8,876 nt of DNA, taken from an uncultured Coriobacteriaceae bacterium. GTDB taxonomy: Bacteria; Actinomycetota; Coriobacteriia; Coriobacteriales; Eggerthellaceae. Both the position numbers and the translations under genes were made by a program. Positions 1 through 7,168 of the stretch are shown piece by piece. The stretch's first letter is position 1; each line of letters opens with the position of its first letter. The stretch covers positions 1-8,876 of the forward strand of contig CACXFZ010000071.1 in the NCBI GenBank assembly GCA_902767025.1, written 5' to 3'. The notes under the pieces were generated by a model that was given only the letters and a program-made list of their open reading frames with translations, ran no database searches and was not told the origin of the DNA.

Positions 1-3
1 AGC

Positions 4-9
4 GAAGGA
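4..9 (+). promoter_or_regulatory. Ribosome binding site of the Tat-signal gene
   Basis: GAAGGA lies 6 nt before the ATG at 16. This fixes the start and shows the gene is complete at its 5' end, although any promoter lies outside the window. Confidence 0.7.
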
Positions 10-15
10 TGCAGC

Positions 16-1449
16 ATGCCGATCGGCCCCCACAACGCACGTTCCGTCAACGCAGACCACCAGATTTCCTACCTGCCCCCCACGGGCTCCCAGGGCTCGC
101 CGACCCCTCCGGGCAAGCAGCCGAAAGAGCGCAAGGACGGCAATTCCAAGACGCTGCTGACGCGCCGCCGCTTCCTGTACGGCGCCATCGCTGCGGGTGC
201 GGTCGCGGCGGGTGCCGTAGGCGTCACCGCCATCCGGTCGCGCAGCGAGCAGAGCGAAGACGACATCGTCACCATCGAAGTGCCCGAAGACCACGTGTTC
301 GACCTGGACGGATGCACCGAAGTGAAGGCCGACCACGCCTTCCGCATCGTCAGCGAGATCGAGCTCCCATACGGGACGCTGGTGTGGGACAACGACGACA
401 CCGTGGCCGCCTGCCTGCTGCCCACCGAGCAGCCGAGCCCCCTGACGGTGATGGCGCTGCTGAACCTGGGCACCGGATCGTACACCCCCATGATGGAACA
501 GGCCATGGGCAGCAAGGACGGCTTCGAGATCTACGATGTGCGCGCGACCGCGGCGGGCATGGTGTGGACCGAGGCGAACATCTTCGAAGGGCGCTGGCGC
601 GTGTACGCCGCCGCACTCGGCGAAGGGCTGACGCTGGGAGAGGCGAAGCTGCTGGAAGAAGGCGACCAGAGCACCGAAACGCCCTCGCTTGCCGCCGCGG
701 CAGACTACGCCTGGTGGCAAGTGGTGCCCCATGTGGAAAACGAGAACGCGGCAGAGGAGCCGTTCCTGGTGAAGCGCGCCCGTTTCGGGTCCTCCGACGT
801 CGAGACGGTGCATACCGCGGCAGGGCGCTCGATCGCCCCACTGTATTCCGCAGCCGACGGCGTGTGCGTGTGCGCGCGCATCAACGACGGCATGCGCTAC
901 TGGGAGCTGGCGCACATCCCCGCCGACAGCGGCAAGGTCCAGGAGCGCTTCACGCTGCCTTCGGGCATGCAGCCCAGCCAGATCGGATACGGCTCGTCGG
1001 GCTTTTCGTTCTGCTTCGACAGCATCTACGACTACGGCGACGGCATCTCCAACCTGGGCACCTACACGCCGGTGGAAAAGACCGACAACCTGAGCGAGGC
1101 CACGTGGTTCCGCTTCAACCGTACTCCCCTGGCCAGCCCCTCGTGGTGCGCGGAGCGCTGGTTCGTGGTGAAGTCGACGCTGTCGGTGTGCGCCATCGAC
1201 CTGGGCAACCGCGAGTTCTGCTCGTTCGACATCGAGGACAACTCGGCCGACTGGGGCGACTACCTGGCGTCGAGCGGCGCGCATTCGCTGTTCATCACCT
1301 ACACGCACGTGGACGGCACCACCGAATACGGCGAGGAGCACCGGTTCACGCAGGTGCGCGTGTGGGAGCCCAACACGTCCGAAGAGCGTGCGGCCCTGGA
1401 AGCCCAGGCGCTCGAAGAAGAGGCGGAAGAGTCCGAGCAGAAATCCTAG
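16..1449 (+). CDS. Twin-arginine signal protein of unknown function
   Basis: A 477-residue protein. ATG at 16 is preceded by GAAGGA (4-9) with a 6-nt spacer, which supports this start. The N-terminus is a long polar, Pro-rich stretch (about 1-48), then a Tat motif TRRRFL (49-54) and a Gly/Ala-rich hydrophobic segment (about 55-73). No clear AxA cleavage site follows, so it may stay as an N-terminal membrane anchor with the rest outside the membrane. The roughly 400-residue remainder has recurrent beta-strand-like blocks rich in Trp/Tyr (for example around 121-150, 182-200, 231-255, 282-300, 381-405 and 423-450). This resembles a beta-propeller-like fold, but that is inference only. Eight cysteines are scattered through it, including C284/C286. 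The tail (455-477) is strongly acidic and probably helical. I recognise no enzyme motif. The gene converges on the protease gene and shares its stop palindrome. Export by Tat is well supported; function is not. Confidence 0.88.
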   Translation: MPIGPHNARSVNADHQISYLPPTGSQGSPTPPGKQPKERKDGNSKTLLTRRRFLYGAIAAGAVAAGAVGVTAIRSRSEQSEDDIVTIEVPEDHVFDLDGCTEVKADHAFRIVSEIELPYGTLVWDNDDTVAACLLPTEQPSPLTVMALLNLGTGSYTPMMEQAMGSKDGFEIYDVRATAAGMVWTEANIFEGRWRVYAAALGEGLTLGEAKLLEEGDQSTETPSLAAAADYAWWQVVPHVENENAAEEPFLVKRARFGSSDVETVHTAAGRSIAPLYSAADGVCVCARINDGMRYWELAHIPADSGKVQERFTLPSGMQPSQIGYGSSGFSFCFDSIYDYGDGISNLGTYTPVEKTDNLSEATWFRFNRTPLASPSWCAERWFVVKSTLSVCAIDLGNREFCSFDIEDNSADWGDYLASSGAHSLFITYTHVDGTTEYGEEHRFTQVRVWEPNTSEERAALEAQALEEEAEESEQKS

Positions 1450-3737
1450 CGGGCACGCAGGCGCGCACCCACCATCAGCGCAACCGAAGCCGCAAGCAGG
1501 GCCAGAACCAGGGCGGGCAAGCCATCGCCCGTGCCGGCAGGCGCATGCAGGCCTGCGGCCTGGACCTGCGCGGCGGGCTTGTCGCCCACGGCGATGGCGC
1601 CACCCGACGCAGAGTCGGACGGGGCCGAAGGTGCAGGCTGTGGCGCGGGAGCAGGCGCAGGGTCCGGCGCAGGATCGGGGTCGCGCACCGCATCCGAGAA
1701 CACCTTGATCAGGAAGTTGCCGTAGGGCGTGCCGAAGACGCTGGCAGCCGACAAGGCCGCCGCCAGCACCGTCGCGTCCATCCATCGGGGGGCGTCCCCA
1801 TCGGCAAGGATCCCGTAGAAGAACGACTCGCCGGGATTGAGCACCACCGTGTCGTAATGGTAGTAGCCGTAGGCCTCCTGGGCGCCGCGCGCGTTGCCCG
1901 CCTCGATGCTCACCACGGCAAGCCGCGTGCCGTCCTCGCGCGTTTCGATGACGCTTTGCACGACCGAAAAGCGCTGACCCTTCTGCACCGTGTGCCCGTT
2001 CTGCAGCTGGATGCGATGGTAGCCGGCGTTTTCCACGTTCACGCTGATGCGCTCGAGCAGCGTTCCCTGGGTGGGGTCGTAGGGCGCCTGCCCGGGCAGG
2101 GCGGCATCCGGATCGAGCAGGTAGATCTCCACCGTCACCTGGGTGTTCGGCACGTAGGTATCCACCGACACGGCCCGCAGCACCTGCGTCTGCTCGGCGG
2201 TGAACACGTTGGCGGACCTGGTGGCGAGGTTGGTGCTCTCCAGGCGCGACGAGGCCTGCCCCATCTGGCCGAAGAAGTCGTACTGGTTGATGATGTCGGT
2301 GGCCTCGGGGTCGCTTGACAGGATCACGTCGTAGGCTGCGACAGCCTGGATGGAGCGGTCGTAGTAGGACAGGTAGAAGTAGCCGCCGTCGCCCCAGTCG
2401 CTCTTGTTGGGGAAGGCCGAATCTGCACCGCCCCAGCTGTTGCGCACGATCCAGGCGCCGTCCCCTTCGGGCAGCGCCCCTCCCGTGCCGGTGGTGAACA
2501 GCGTGCGCGGGACCGTGTCGTCCCAGCCCACCACCTGCACGCCATGGTTGTCGCGGCGAGAATCGCTCGTGAAGAAGGTGTTGTTCTGCTCGTCGTAGTA
2601 CGCCCCGTTGGAGTCGTAGGCGATGACGACGGAGCCGTATTCGACGATGGCGGCCTTCATCGCCGCGGCCGCCTGGGCATCGAAGTAGTAGCTGTCGGTG
2701 CCCTGCGCTTCGCGGTAGCGGGCGGGGCTGCGCAGCACCTCGACGTTGTTCAGCTGGATGGTGCCGGCATAGCGCATCGACTCGTCCAGCGTCCAGGTTC
2801 CGTCCGACGAGTACCACGACCCGTCCACACCGTACTCGATGCGGCCTTCGTCGTTGCGGTAGGGAGCCAGGGATTCCAGCACGGGAGCGGCACCCGAGGC
2901 TACCGTCTGGTACACCACGTAGTAGTTGCCCCCGATGGCAAGCACGGCGTTGTCGCCGTACAGATCGACGAGCATCTGCGCGGGATGCTGCCCTTCTCCC
3001 GACTGCGAGGCCAGCTGGCCGGGCTGCACGCCCGAATCCAGCAGCACGGCGCCCTCGGCGCTCACCGGGGTGCCCGCGAACACGAGCAGATGACGGGGGG
3101 ACAGCGCCATGTCGGTGGTGGCTTTGCCCTGCTTGATCAGGTTCGTCTCCATCGCCTGCACGGCCGCAATCGCCCAACAGCTGCCCCACGGGTTCTGCTG
3201 GCGCACGGACGTGAGCCAACCCTGCTCGCGCGCATCGAACTGCGCCGGCAGATCCGCGCTCTGGGCGGCGGTGCTTGCCACGTAGTCCTGCTCCCAGGCG
3301 TCATCCTGTTCCATGCCGTCTGCGAGCGCATCGTCTGCGGGGGTGCCTGCGGAGTCCTCCTGCTCGAGCACCTGCTCCTCGGGCTCTGCGGCGTCTGCCA
3401 GCTGCCCTTCGGGAAGGTCGGACGGGGCATCCTGCGCTTCCTCCTCGGGGCTTGCGACGTCTGCGGACTGCGCGGGGTCGGGCGCAGGCGCAATCGCTGC
3501 GCCGGCCCCTGCGTCGGAGAGATCGGCTGCGTCGCCGGAAGCGGCGTCTTGCTGCACCGCTGCAGGCACGGTGTTTGCATCTTCGGCAACCGCCGTGCCT
3601 GCAGCCGCCTCGTCGGCAACCGCCTGCTGCAGCGGACAGGCAAGCATGCATGCGCACGCGAACGCGCACAAAAGCACCGCCCACGCGCGCAGGCGCACGG
3701 GCACGATGCGGGTCCGTATGTTGCCGCTAGAACTCAA
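1446..3737 (-). CDS. Secreted C1-family (papain-like) cysteine protease with lectin-like domain and wall-anchor-like tail
   Basis: A 763-residue surface protease. A Sec signal peptide with hydrophobic core at about 18-36 has a likely AVA|DE cleavage at 41/42. An acidic Ala/Asp/Glu-rich linker (42-160) precedes the papain-fold domain (about 163-470), which shows the full catalytic set: Gln181 and Cys187 in QNPWGSCWA, His398 in DNHGVQVVGW, Asn433 in VRNSWG. Residues about 486-680 match the lectin-like domain that follows such bacterial C1 peptidases. A Pro/Ala/Asp linker (686-706) leads to PAGTGD (733-738), a hydrophobic segment (741-757) and RLRAR, the layout of a sortase signal with a degenerate motif. 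The most upstream start is TTG at 3737, overlapping the purB end by 11 nt; GGAGG is only 3 nt before it. GTG at 3704 or 3698 would still leave a good signal peptide, so the exact start is uncertain. Substrates are unknown; peptide scavenging or host-protein cleavage is inference. Confidence 0.93.
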   Translation of the reverse strand: MSSSGNIRTRIVPVRLRAWAVLLCAFACACMLACPLQQAVADEAAAGTAVAEDANTVPAAVQQDAASGDAADLSDAGAGAAIAPAPDPAQSADVASPEEEAQDAPSDLPEGQLADAAEPEEQVLEQEDSAGTPADDALADGMEQDDAWEQDYVASTAAQSADLPAQFDAREQGWLTSVRQQNPWGSCWAIAAVQAMETNLIKQGKATTDMALSPRHLLVFAGTPVSAEGAVLLDSGVQPGQLASQSGEGQHPAQMLVDLYGDNAVLAIGGNYYVVYQTVASGAAPVLESLAPYRNDEGRIEYGVDGSWYSSDGTWTLDESMRYAGTIQLNNVEVLRSPARYREAQGTDSYYFDAQAAAAMKAAIVEYGSVVIAYDSNGAYYDEQNNTFFTSDSRRDNHGVQVVGWDDTVPRTLFTTGTGGALPEGDGAWIVRNSWGGADSAFPNKSDWGDGGYFYLSYYDRSIQAVAAYDVILSSDPEATDIINQYDFFGQMGQASSRLESTNLATRSANVFTAEQTQVLRAVSVDTYVPNTQVTVEIYLLDPDAALPGQAPYDPTQGTLLERISVNVENAGYHRIQLQNGHTVQKGQRFSVVQSVIETREDGTRLAVVSIEAGNARGAQEAYGYYHYDTVVLNPGESFFYGILADGDAPRWMDATVLAAALSAASVFGTPYGNFLIKVFSDAVRDPDPAPDPAPAPAPQPAPSAPSDSASGGAIAVGDKPAAQVQAAGLHAPAGTGDGLPALVLALLAASVALMVGARLRAR

Positions 3738-5070
3738 GCGCCTCCAAGCGCTCGAACACGGCGTCCTTGCGCGTCAGGAAATCCCACGGGTCGAAGATGC
3801 GGTCGAGCGTCTCCGACGACAGCGTGCATTCCGGATCGGCCTCCAGGCGCTGCCGGTAGGTGGGGCCTTCCTTGGCCTGCTGCACGTCGGCCCACGTCTC
3901 CATGGCATTGCGTTGCACGATCGCGTAGGCTTCCTCGCGCGTGATGCCGGTGTTCACCAGCGCCAGCAGCACCTTGCTCGAGAAGATCAGGCCGCGGGTC
4001 TTGTTCAGGTTCGCCTTCATCGCCTCGGGGTACACCTGCAGGCCGTCGACGATCCACAGCAGCTTGTCGGCGATGTAGTCCAGCGCGATGAAGCTGTCGG
4101 CAAGCGCCACGCGCTCGGCGCTCGAATGGCTGATGTCGCGCTCGAACCACAGGGCCACGTCGTCGAGGCCCACCTGGGCGTTCGCCTTGATGGTGCGCGC
4201 CATGCCGCACACGCGTTCGGCAGTGATGGGGTTGCGCTTGTGAGGCATCGCGGAGCTGCCCTTCTGCCCCGCCTTGAACGGCTCTTCCGCCTCGATGACG
4301 TCGCTTTCCTGGCACAGGCGCACCTGCATGGCGATCGATTCGAAGCTTGCCGCCGTCACGGCCAGGGCGGTCATCACCTGCGCATGGCGGTCGCGTGCGA
4401 GCACCTGCGTGGACAGCGGGTCGGGAACAAGGCCCATCTTCTCGCACACGTACTGCTCGACGAACGGGTCGATGCTCGAGTACGTGCCCACGGCTCCGCT
4501 GATCGCGCCGGTGGCGGCCACGTCGCGCGCCTGCTGCAAGCGCACCTGGGCGCGCTTCATCGCCCAGGCCCAGCTGCCGAACTTCATGCCGAAGGTCATC
4601 GGCTCGGCATGGATGCCGTGCGTGCGTCCCACGCACAGCGTGTCCTTGAGCTCGAAGGCCCGCCGCTTGCACGCCTGGCCGATCTTCACCACGTCGTCGA
4701 TGATGATGTCGAGGGCCTGCACGATCTGGTACGACAGCGCCGTGTCGCCCAGATCGGAGCTGGTCATGCCGTAGTGCACCCAGCGGCTGGGCTTTTCCTG
4801 GCCCTCGGGGATGTCGGCGTCGATGTGCTCGGCCATGCAGGTCAGAAACGCGATGACGTCGTGGTTGGTGGTCCGCTCGATTTCGTCGATGCGCTCCACC
4901 GTGAAATCGGCGTGCGCGCGTATCCAGGCGGCGTCCTCGGCCGTGATGCCCGCCTGCCCCAGCTGGGCCTGGGCCTCGCATGCCAGCACCTCGATTTCCT
5001 TCCAAACCTCGAACTTGTTCTGGTTCGTCCAAATGGCGCCCATGTCGGGGCGTGTGTAGCGGGGAATCAT
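3727..5070 (-). CDS. purB: Adenylosuccinate lyase
   Basis: A 447-residue enzyme of the fumarase/aspartase superfamily. It cleaves SAICAR to AICAR plus fumarate in IMP synthesis, and adenylosuccinate to AMP plus fumarate. Diagnostic segments are HYGMTSSDLGDTA (TSSD at 103-106), GRTHGIHAEPMTFG (148-161, catalytic His region) and the superfamily signature GSSAMPHKRNP (271-281) with the mobile-loop serines. Length is normal for cytoplasmic PurB and no key residue is missing. The start is ATG at 5070, because GGAGG (5076-5080) sits 5 nt upstream; the in-frame TTG at 5082 overlaps that Shine-Dalgarno and would add four residues, so it is rejected. The gene has its own promoter candidate in the 145-nt gap before it. 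Its last 11 nt overlap the most upstream start of the protease gene, implying a shared transcript. No other purine gene is in the window. Confidence 0.98.
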   Translation of the reverse strand: MIPRYTRPDMGAIWTNQNKFEVWKEIEVLACEAQAQLGQAGITAEDAAWIRAHADFTVERIDEIERTTNHDVIAFLTCMAEHIDADIPEGQEKPSRWVHYGMTSSDLGDTALSYQIVQALDIIIDDVVKIGQACKRRAFELKDTLCVGRTHGIHAEPMTFGMKFGSWAWAMKRAQVRLQQARDVAATGAISGAVGTYSSIDPFVEQYVCEKMGLVPDPLSTQVLARDRHAQVMTALAVTAASFESIAMQVRLCQESDVIEAEEPFKAGQKGSSAMPHKRNPITAERVCGMARTIKANAQVGLDDVALWFERDISHSSAERVALADSFIALDYIADKLLWIVDGLQVYPEAMKANLNKTRGLIFSSKVLLALVNTGITREEAYAIVQRNAMETWADVQQAKEGPTYRQRLEADPECTLSSETLDRIFDPWDFLTRKDAVFERLEALEF

Positions 5071-5075
5071 CGCAA

Positions 5076-5080
5076 CCTCC
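5076..5080 (-). promoter_or_regulatory. purB ribosome binding site, decides the start
   Basis: GGAGG on the minus strand lies 5 nt before ATG at 5070. Choosing the upstream TTG at 5082 would put this site inside the coding region and leave that codon without an upstream Shine-Dalgarno. Confidence 0.85.
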
Positions 5081-5103
5081 AACCCGTGTACTTTGCTAGA
5101 CGA

Positions 5104-5135
5104 ATTGTACTATCACCCCCTTGCTGGGGCGGCAA
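5104..5135 (-). promoter_or_regulatory. Candidate purB promoter
   Basis: Minus strand: a TACAAT hexamer (5109-5104) lies 33 nt before the purB start, predicting a leader of roughly 27 nt. A TTGCCG hexamer (5135-5130) is 20 nt further upstream, longer than the usual 17, or exactly 17 nt from the poorer TAGTAC (5112-5107). The upstream hexamer overlaps the T-run of the preceding terminator. No PurR-type operator or riboswitch is recognised in this short leader. Confidence 0.4.
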
Positions 5136-5158
5136 AAAGCGCAGGACAAGCAATGCGC
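5134..5158 (-). terminator. Probable intrinsic terminator of the PcfJ-like gene
   Basis: Read on the minus strand, GCGCA (5158-5154), a 10-nt loop and TGCGC (5143-5139) form a perfect 5-bp stem directly followed by TTTTT (5138-5134). It lies 57 nt past the stop codon of the PcfJ-like gene. The stem is short, so it may be only partly efficient, but its position between two same-strand genes and before the purB promoter fits. Confidence 0.55.
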
Positions 5159-5215
5159 GAATAGGATGCGGGCTGGGCCGATGGATATGCGGCATACGGG
5201 TTCGCGGGCGAGCGC

Positions 5216-6793
5216 TTACGCGTAGACCGACCCGCTCAGGCACAGCCCCTTGTCCTGCGCCCAGCGCGCGATGGCCAGGCCCAGATCCTCGGTCACCTGA
5301 ATCTTGCGGTTCGCCTTGGCAAACATCTGGCTGACTTCCCTGACGAATGGGCGCAGCTCGACCGCCGCCACCAGATGCGAGCCCTTGGAGACCAGAAACA
5401 CCAGCTTGTCGCCCAGCGCGACCTGCTCGGCATAGTCTCCCAGGCAGTTCTTCAGCTCCGCGCCCGCTGCGACAAGCTGGGCTGTCTTCGCGGGAAGCTC
5501 GAACAAGAAGCCGTCGTATTCGCCCTGGAGCGCGGTGTGGCGTCCGTACTTGAGCACGGGGCTCAGCGCATCCCTCCTGTACGCACTCAGCAGCCGCGGG
5601 TTCTTCACGATGTCCGAAAACGAAGCGTGCTCCCGCGCTTCCCGGTAGGCCATGGTCTGCGTGCGCAGATCCGGGCACAGCCGCTCGCAGGTGACCACGC
5701 ACTCCGCAAGGGTCTTGGCGTCCAAGTCGAACAGCCGGTCGACCAGATACGCCGGTTCTTCTTCCTTCATGGCCAGCTCGACGAAGTCGCCCACGCGGTT
5801 GCGGCTGTCCAGCAGTGCATCGACCCAGATGGCGTCCACGTTCTTCGACGTCAGGAGCGCAACCGCAAGGTTGGGGTCGCCCCCGCACAGCCTGCCCAGA
5901 CCGTACGCGGCCAGCAGGGCCAGGGAAACGAGGTTCGATCCGGCGGCTTTGCGCACCGAAGGCTTGTCGACAAGCCCGCTTTCCCTGAACATGCTTTGCA
6001 CTGCCCCCCTGCGGGAGAAGTGCCGAGGGAGTTCGAACAGGGCGCCTGCCACCAAAGGCCTGACCCCGTAGGTAGAAAGCAGCCGTTTGGCCTGGTCGTA
6101 GAAACGTGCGTCGTAGCCCCGGAAGCGGTGCCTGAGCGCAAGGTCGAGCAGGTCGATGGCGTTGCCGGACCCCATGGCATCGGCAGGCAGGCAGAGCGCC
6201 TTGCGCAGCAGCTCCCTGCCCTCGGACGAAGCGCCGATGCTGCCCGGCAGGGCCAGGAACACCTCTTCTTCGGTATGCGGCTGGCGGCACAAGGCGGGAG
6301 CGTGGTATGACACGACCCCGTCGGGCAGGAAGAACACCTTGCCGCCATCGGGGCATATGACCGCGACGCGCTCGTCGCCGATGCACACGACCATCTCGGC
6401 CCGCTGCTGCGACAGGGTTGCGACGAACGCCTGGGCGCAATGCGGGCAGGCGACGGCCGGCCTGGCATCGGGGTCGGCCGAAAGGTTCCCGAGCATCATG
6501 AGCAAGGGCACGGACGCCCCGGTCAGAAACATCTGCTCCAGCGGCTCCGCCGCCGTGGCCGCACGCCCATGGTGCGGGGCGTGCGTCGGCATATGGGGCG
6601 TGACCTGGAAGGACCGATGGCAATGGGGGCATGCGGCATGAGCCGTCGCCCACCGGTACCCCGTCTCGCACGCCTGCGCCGCCACAGCCGGCACGCTGTC
6701 GAAGTCCGGCACCGATGCACCCTCGTGCCAGGTCAGCTGCAGGCCGACCGCCGTGTCGTCGAGTGCAAACGAACGTCGAATGATTCCTTCCAT
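5216..6793 (-). CDS. PcfJ-domain protein with N-terminal CPHC zinc-ligand pairs
   Basis: A 525-residue cytoplasmic protein with no signal peptide or clear membrane segment. The C-terminal part resembles the PcfJ-like family, named after a conjugative enterococcal plasmid gene of unknown biochemical role: ELKNCLGDYAEQV (446-458), a strand-rich segment KLVFLVSKGSHLVAAVEL, then QMFAKANRKI (489-498). The N-terminal third has two similar zinc-ligand half-sites, CPHCHRSF (55-62) and CPHCAQAF (116-123), plus C137 and C147 and a His-rich stretch (about 67-75). The middle (about 180-400) is helical and unrecognised. ATG at 6793 is chosen because the purine-rich GGAGGGAAGGTGG (6812-6800) lies upstream; ATG at 6814 and GTG at 6889 are in-frame alternatives with weaker or no Shine-Dalgarno. 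No relaxase, coupling protein or transposase is nearby, so it appears chromosomal. Nucleic-acid binding is a guess from the zinc motifs. The PcfJ assignment is by motif recall, not alignment. Confidence 0.8.
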   Translation of the reverse strand: MEGIIRRSFALDDTAVGLQLTWHEGASVPDFDSVPAVAAQACETGYRWATAHAACPHCHRSFQVTPHMPTHAPHHGRAATAAEPLEQMFLTGASVPLLMMLGNLSADPDARPAVACPHCAQAFVATLSQQRAEMVVCIGDERVAVICPDGGKVFFLPDGVVSYHAPALCRQPHTEEEVFLALPGSIGASSEGRELLRKALCLPADAMGSGNAIDLLDLALRHRFRGYDARFYDQAKRLLSTYGVRPLVAGALFELPRHFSRRGAVQSMFRESGLVDKPSVRKAAGSNLVSLALLAAYGLGRLCGGDPNLAVALLTSKNVDAIWVDALLDSRNRVGDFVELAMKEEEPAYLVDRLFDLDAKTLAECVVTCERLCPDLRTQTMAYREAREHASFSDIVKNPRLLSAYRRDALSPVLKYGRHTALQGEYDGFLFELPAKTAQLVAAGAELKNCLGDYAEQVALGDKLVFLVSKGSHLVAAVELRPFVREVSQMFAKANRKIQVTEDLGLAIARWAQDKGLCLSGSVYA

Positions 6794-6799
6794 AAGAAG

Positions 6800-6812
6800 C
6801 CACCTTCCCTCC
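6800..6812 (-). promoter_or_regulatory. Purine-rich ribosome binding region of the PcfJ-like gene
   Basis: GGAGGGAAGGTGG on the minus strand. Its GGAAGG core (6808-6803) is 9 nt before ATG at 6793. It overlaps the alternative ATG at 6814, which itself has only AAGAAG in front, so the downstream start is preferred. Confidence 0.5.
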
Positions 6813-6862
6813 ATCTTCTTTCGGATATCGATACCCGGCAACGCACCGTCGGCAACTCGGAA

Positions 6863-7036
6863 GGCCAGACGAGCAGACAGGCTGGCCACCCTGGCACATC
6901 CAGCAACGATCGTCGGGTGTTTGGTTGTTCATGCCGCGCACAGCGGCGAAAGTTGGGGCCGTCGGGCCCGCAGGAAGCAACAAGCTTCGCGCCCTCTGCC
7001 TGCATCACCTGCGGACTGCAAATTGCGGGCAGAGGG
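6863..7036 (-). other. Hairpin-rich candidate RNA leader of the PcfJ-like gene
   Basis: The 375-nt gap between the second TrkA gene and the PcfJ-like gene has no convincing gene. Read on the minus strand it carries in order: a 13-position stem with one C/A mismatch (7036-7024 with 7004-6992, 19-nt loop, outer 9 bp CCCTCTGCC/GGCAGAGGG perfect); GAAGC/GCTTC (6988-6984 with 6978-6974); GGGCC/GGCCC with CGAC loop (6969-6965 with 6960-6956); GCCGC/GCGGC (6947-6943 with 6937-6933); GGCCAG/CTGGCC (6887-6882 with 6868-6863). The first four are separated by only 3, 4 and 8 nt. I do not recognise a known riboswitch. On the plus strand the first stem would contain a G-U pair instead of the mismatch, so orientation is not settled by the sequence alone. 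Confidence 0.4.
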
Positions 7037-7052
7037 AAAATCCCCGAGCTTG

Positions 7053-7082
7053 ATTGTCCCATGGCGCGTCGAAGGTTTTCAA
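7053..7082 (-). promoter_or_regulatory. Candidate promoter before the hairpin-rich leader
   Basis: Minus strand TTGAAA (7082-7077, 5 of 6 matches to the -35 consensus), an 18-nt spacer and GACAAT (7058-7053, 4 of 6 to the -10). The predicted start near 7046 falls about 10 nt before the first large hairpin and would give a leader of roughly 250 nt for the PcfJ-like gene. Confidence 0.3.
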
Positions 7083-7104
7083 CGCTCGCGCGGATTCTGC
7101 GCAC

Positions 7105-7149
7105 TCTTTCCCAAGAAAGAACGGAAACTCCGAGGTCGCGCAATGCGCG
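7105..7149 (-). other. Two small inverted repeats after the TrkA operon
   Basis: CGCGC-AAT-GCGCG (7137-7149) and TCTTTC-CCAA-GAAAGA (7105-7120) are perfect inverted repeats of 5 and 6 bp just past the second TrkA stop codon. Neither is followed by a U-run on the minus strand, so I do not call an intrinsic terminator; the TrkA transcript may read on or stop by another mechanism. Confidence 0.3.
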
Positions 7150-7168
7150 GCTCGCCTGGCCGTCCCTG

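Noticed and set aside
75..89. LPPTG in the N-terminal leader of the Tat-signal protein (residues 20-24)
   Set aside because: Sortase motifs act near the C-terminus before a hydrophobic tail. Here it precedes the signal segment in a Pro-rich stretch, so the match is almost certainly chance.
9..2318. 769-codon plus-strand frame across the Tat-signal gene and the protease tail
   Set aside because: Extremely Arg/Gly-rich translation and it crosses two well-supported genes; a shadow frame.
3313..5334. Long plus-strand open frame opposite purB and the protease start
   Set aside because: His/Arg/Gly-rich shadow frame typical of GC-rich DNA; purB on the other strand is unambiguous.
6800..6932. Cys-rich peptide starting MNNQTPDDRCWMC in another minus-strand frame, resembling a zinc ribbon
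   Set aside because: ATG at 6932 has no ribosome binding site and the frame runs on without a stop, antiparallel in meaning to the real gene, as an Arg/Gly/Ala-rich shadow down to 5067. A frameshifted N-terminal extension of the PcfJ-like protein cannot be fully excluded; orthologue alignment would settle it.
6950..7040. SRP RNA-like GGAAGCAAC motif and possible known riboswitch
   Set aside because: The GGAAGCA match lacks the surrounding SRP helix-8 bases, and I found no tRNA T-loop, TPP, cobalamin, SAM or glycine signature.
6733..7143. Minus-strand 136-codon frame filling the gap before the PcfJ-like gene
   Set aside because: TTG start with no convincing Shine-Dalgarno, unnatural composition after the first 30 residues, no recognisable motif, and it overlaps the PcfJ-like N-terminus by about 60 nt.
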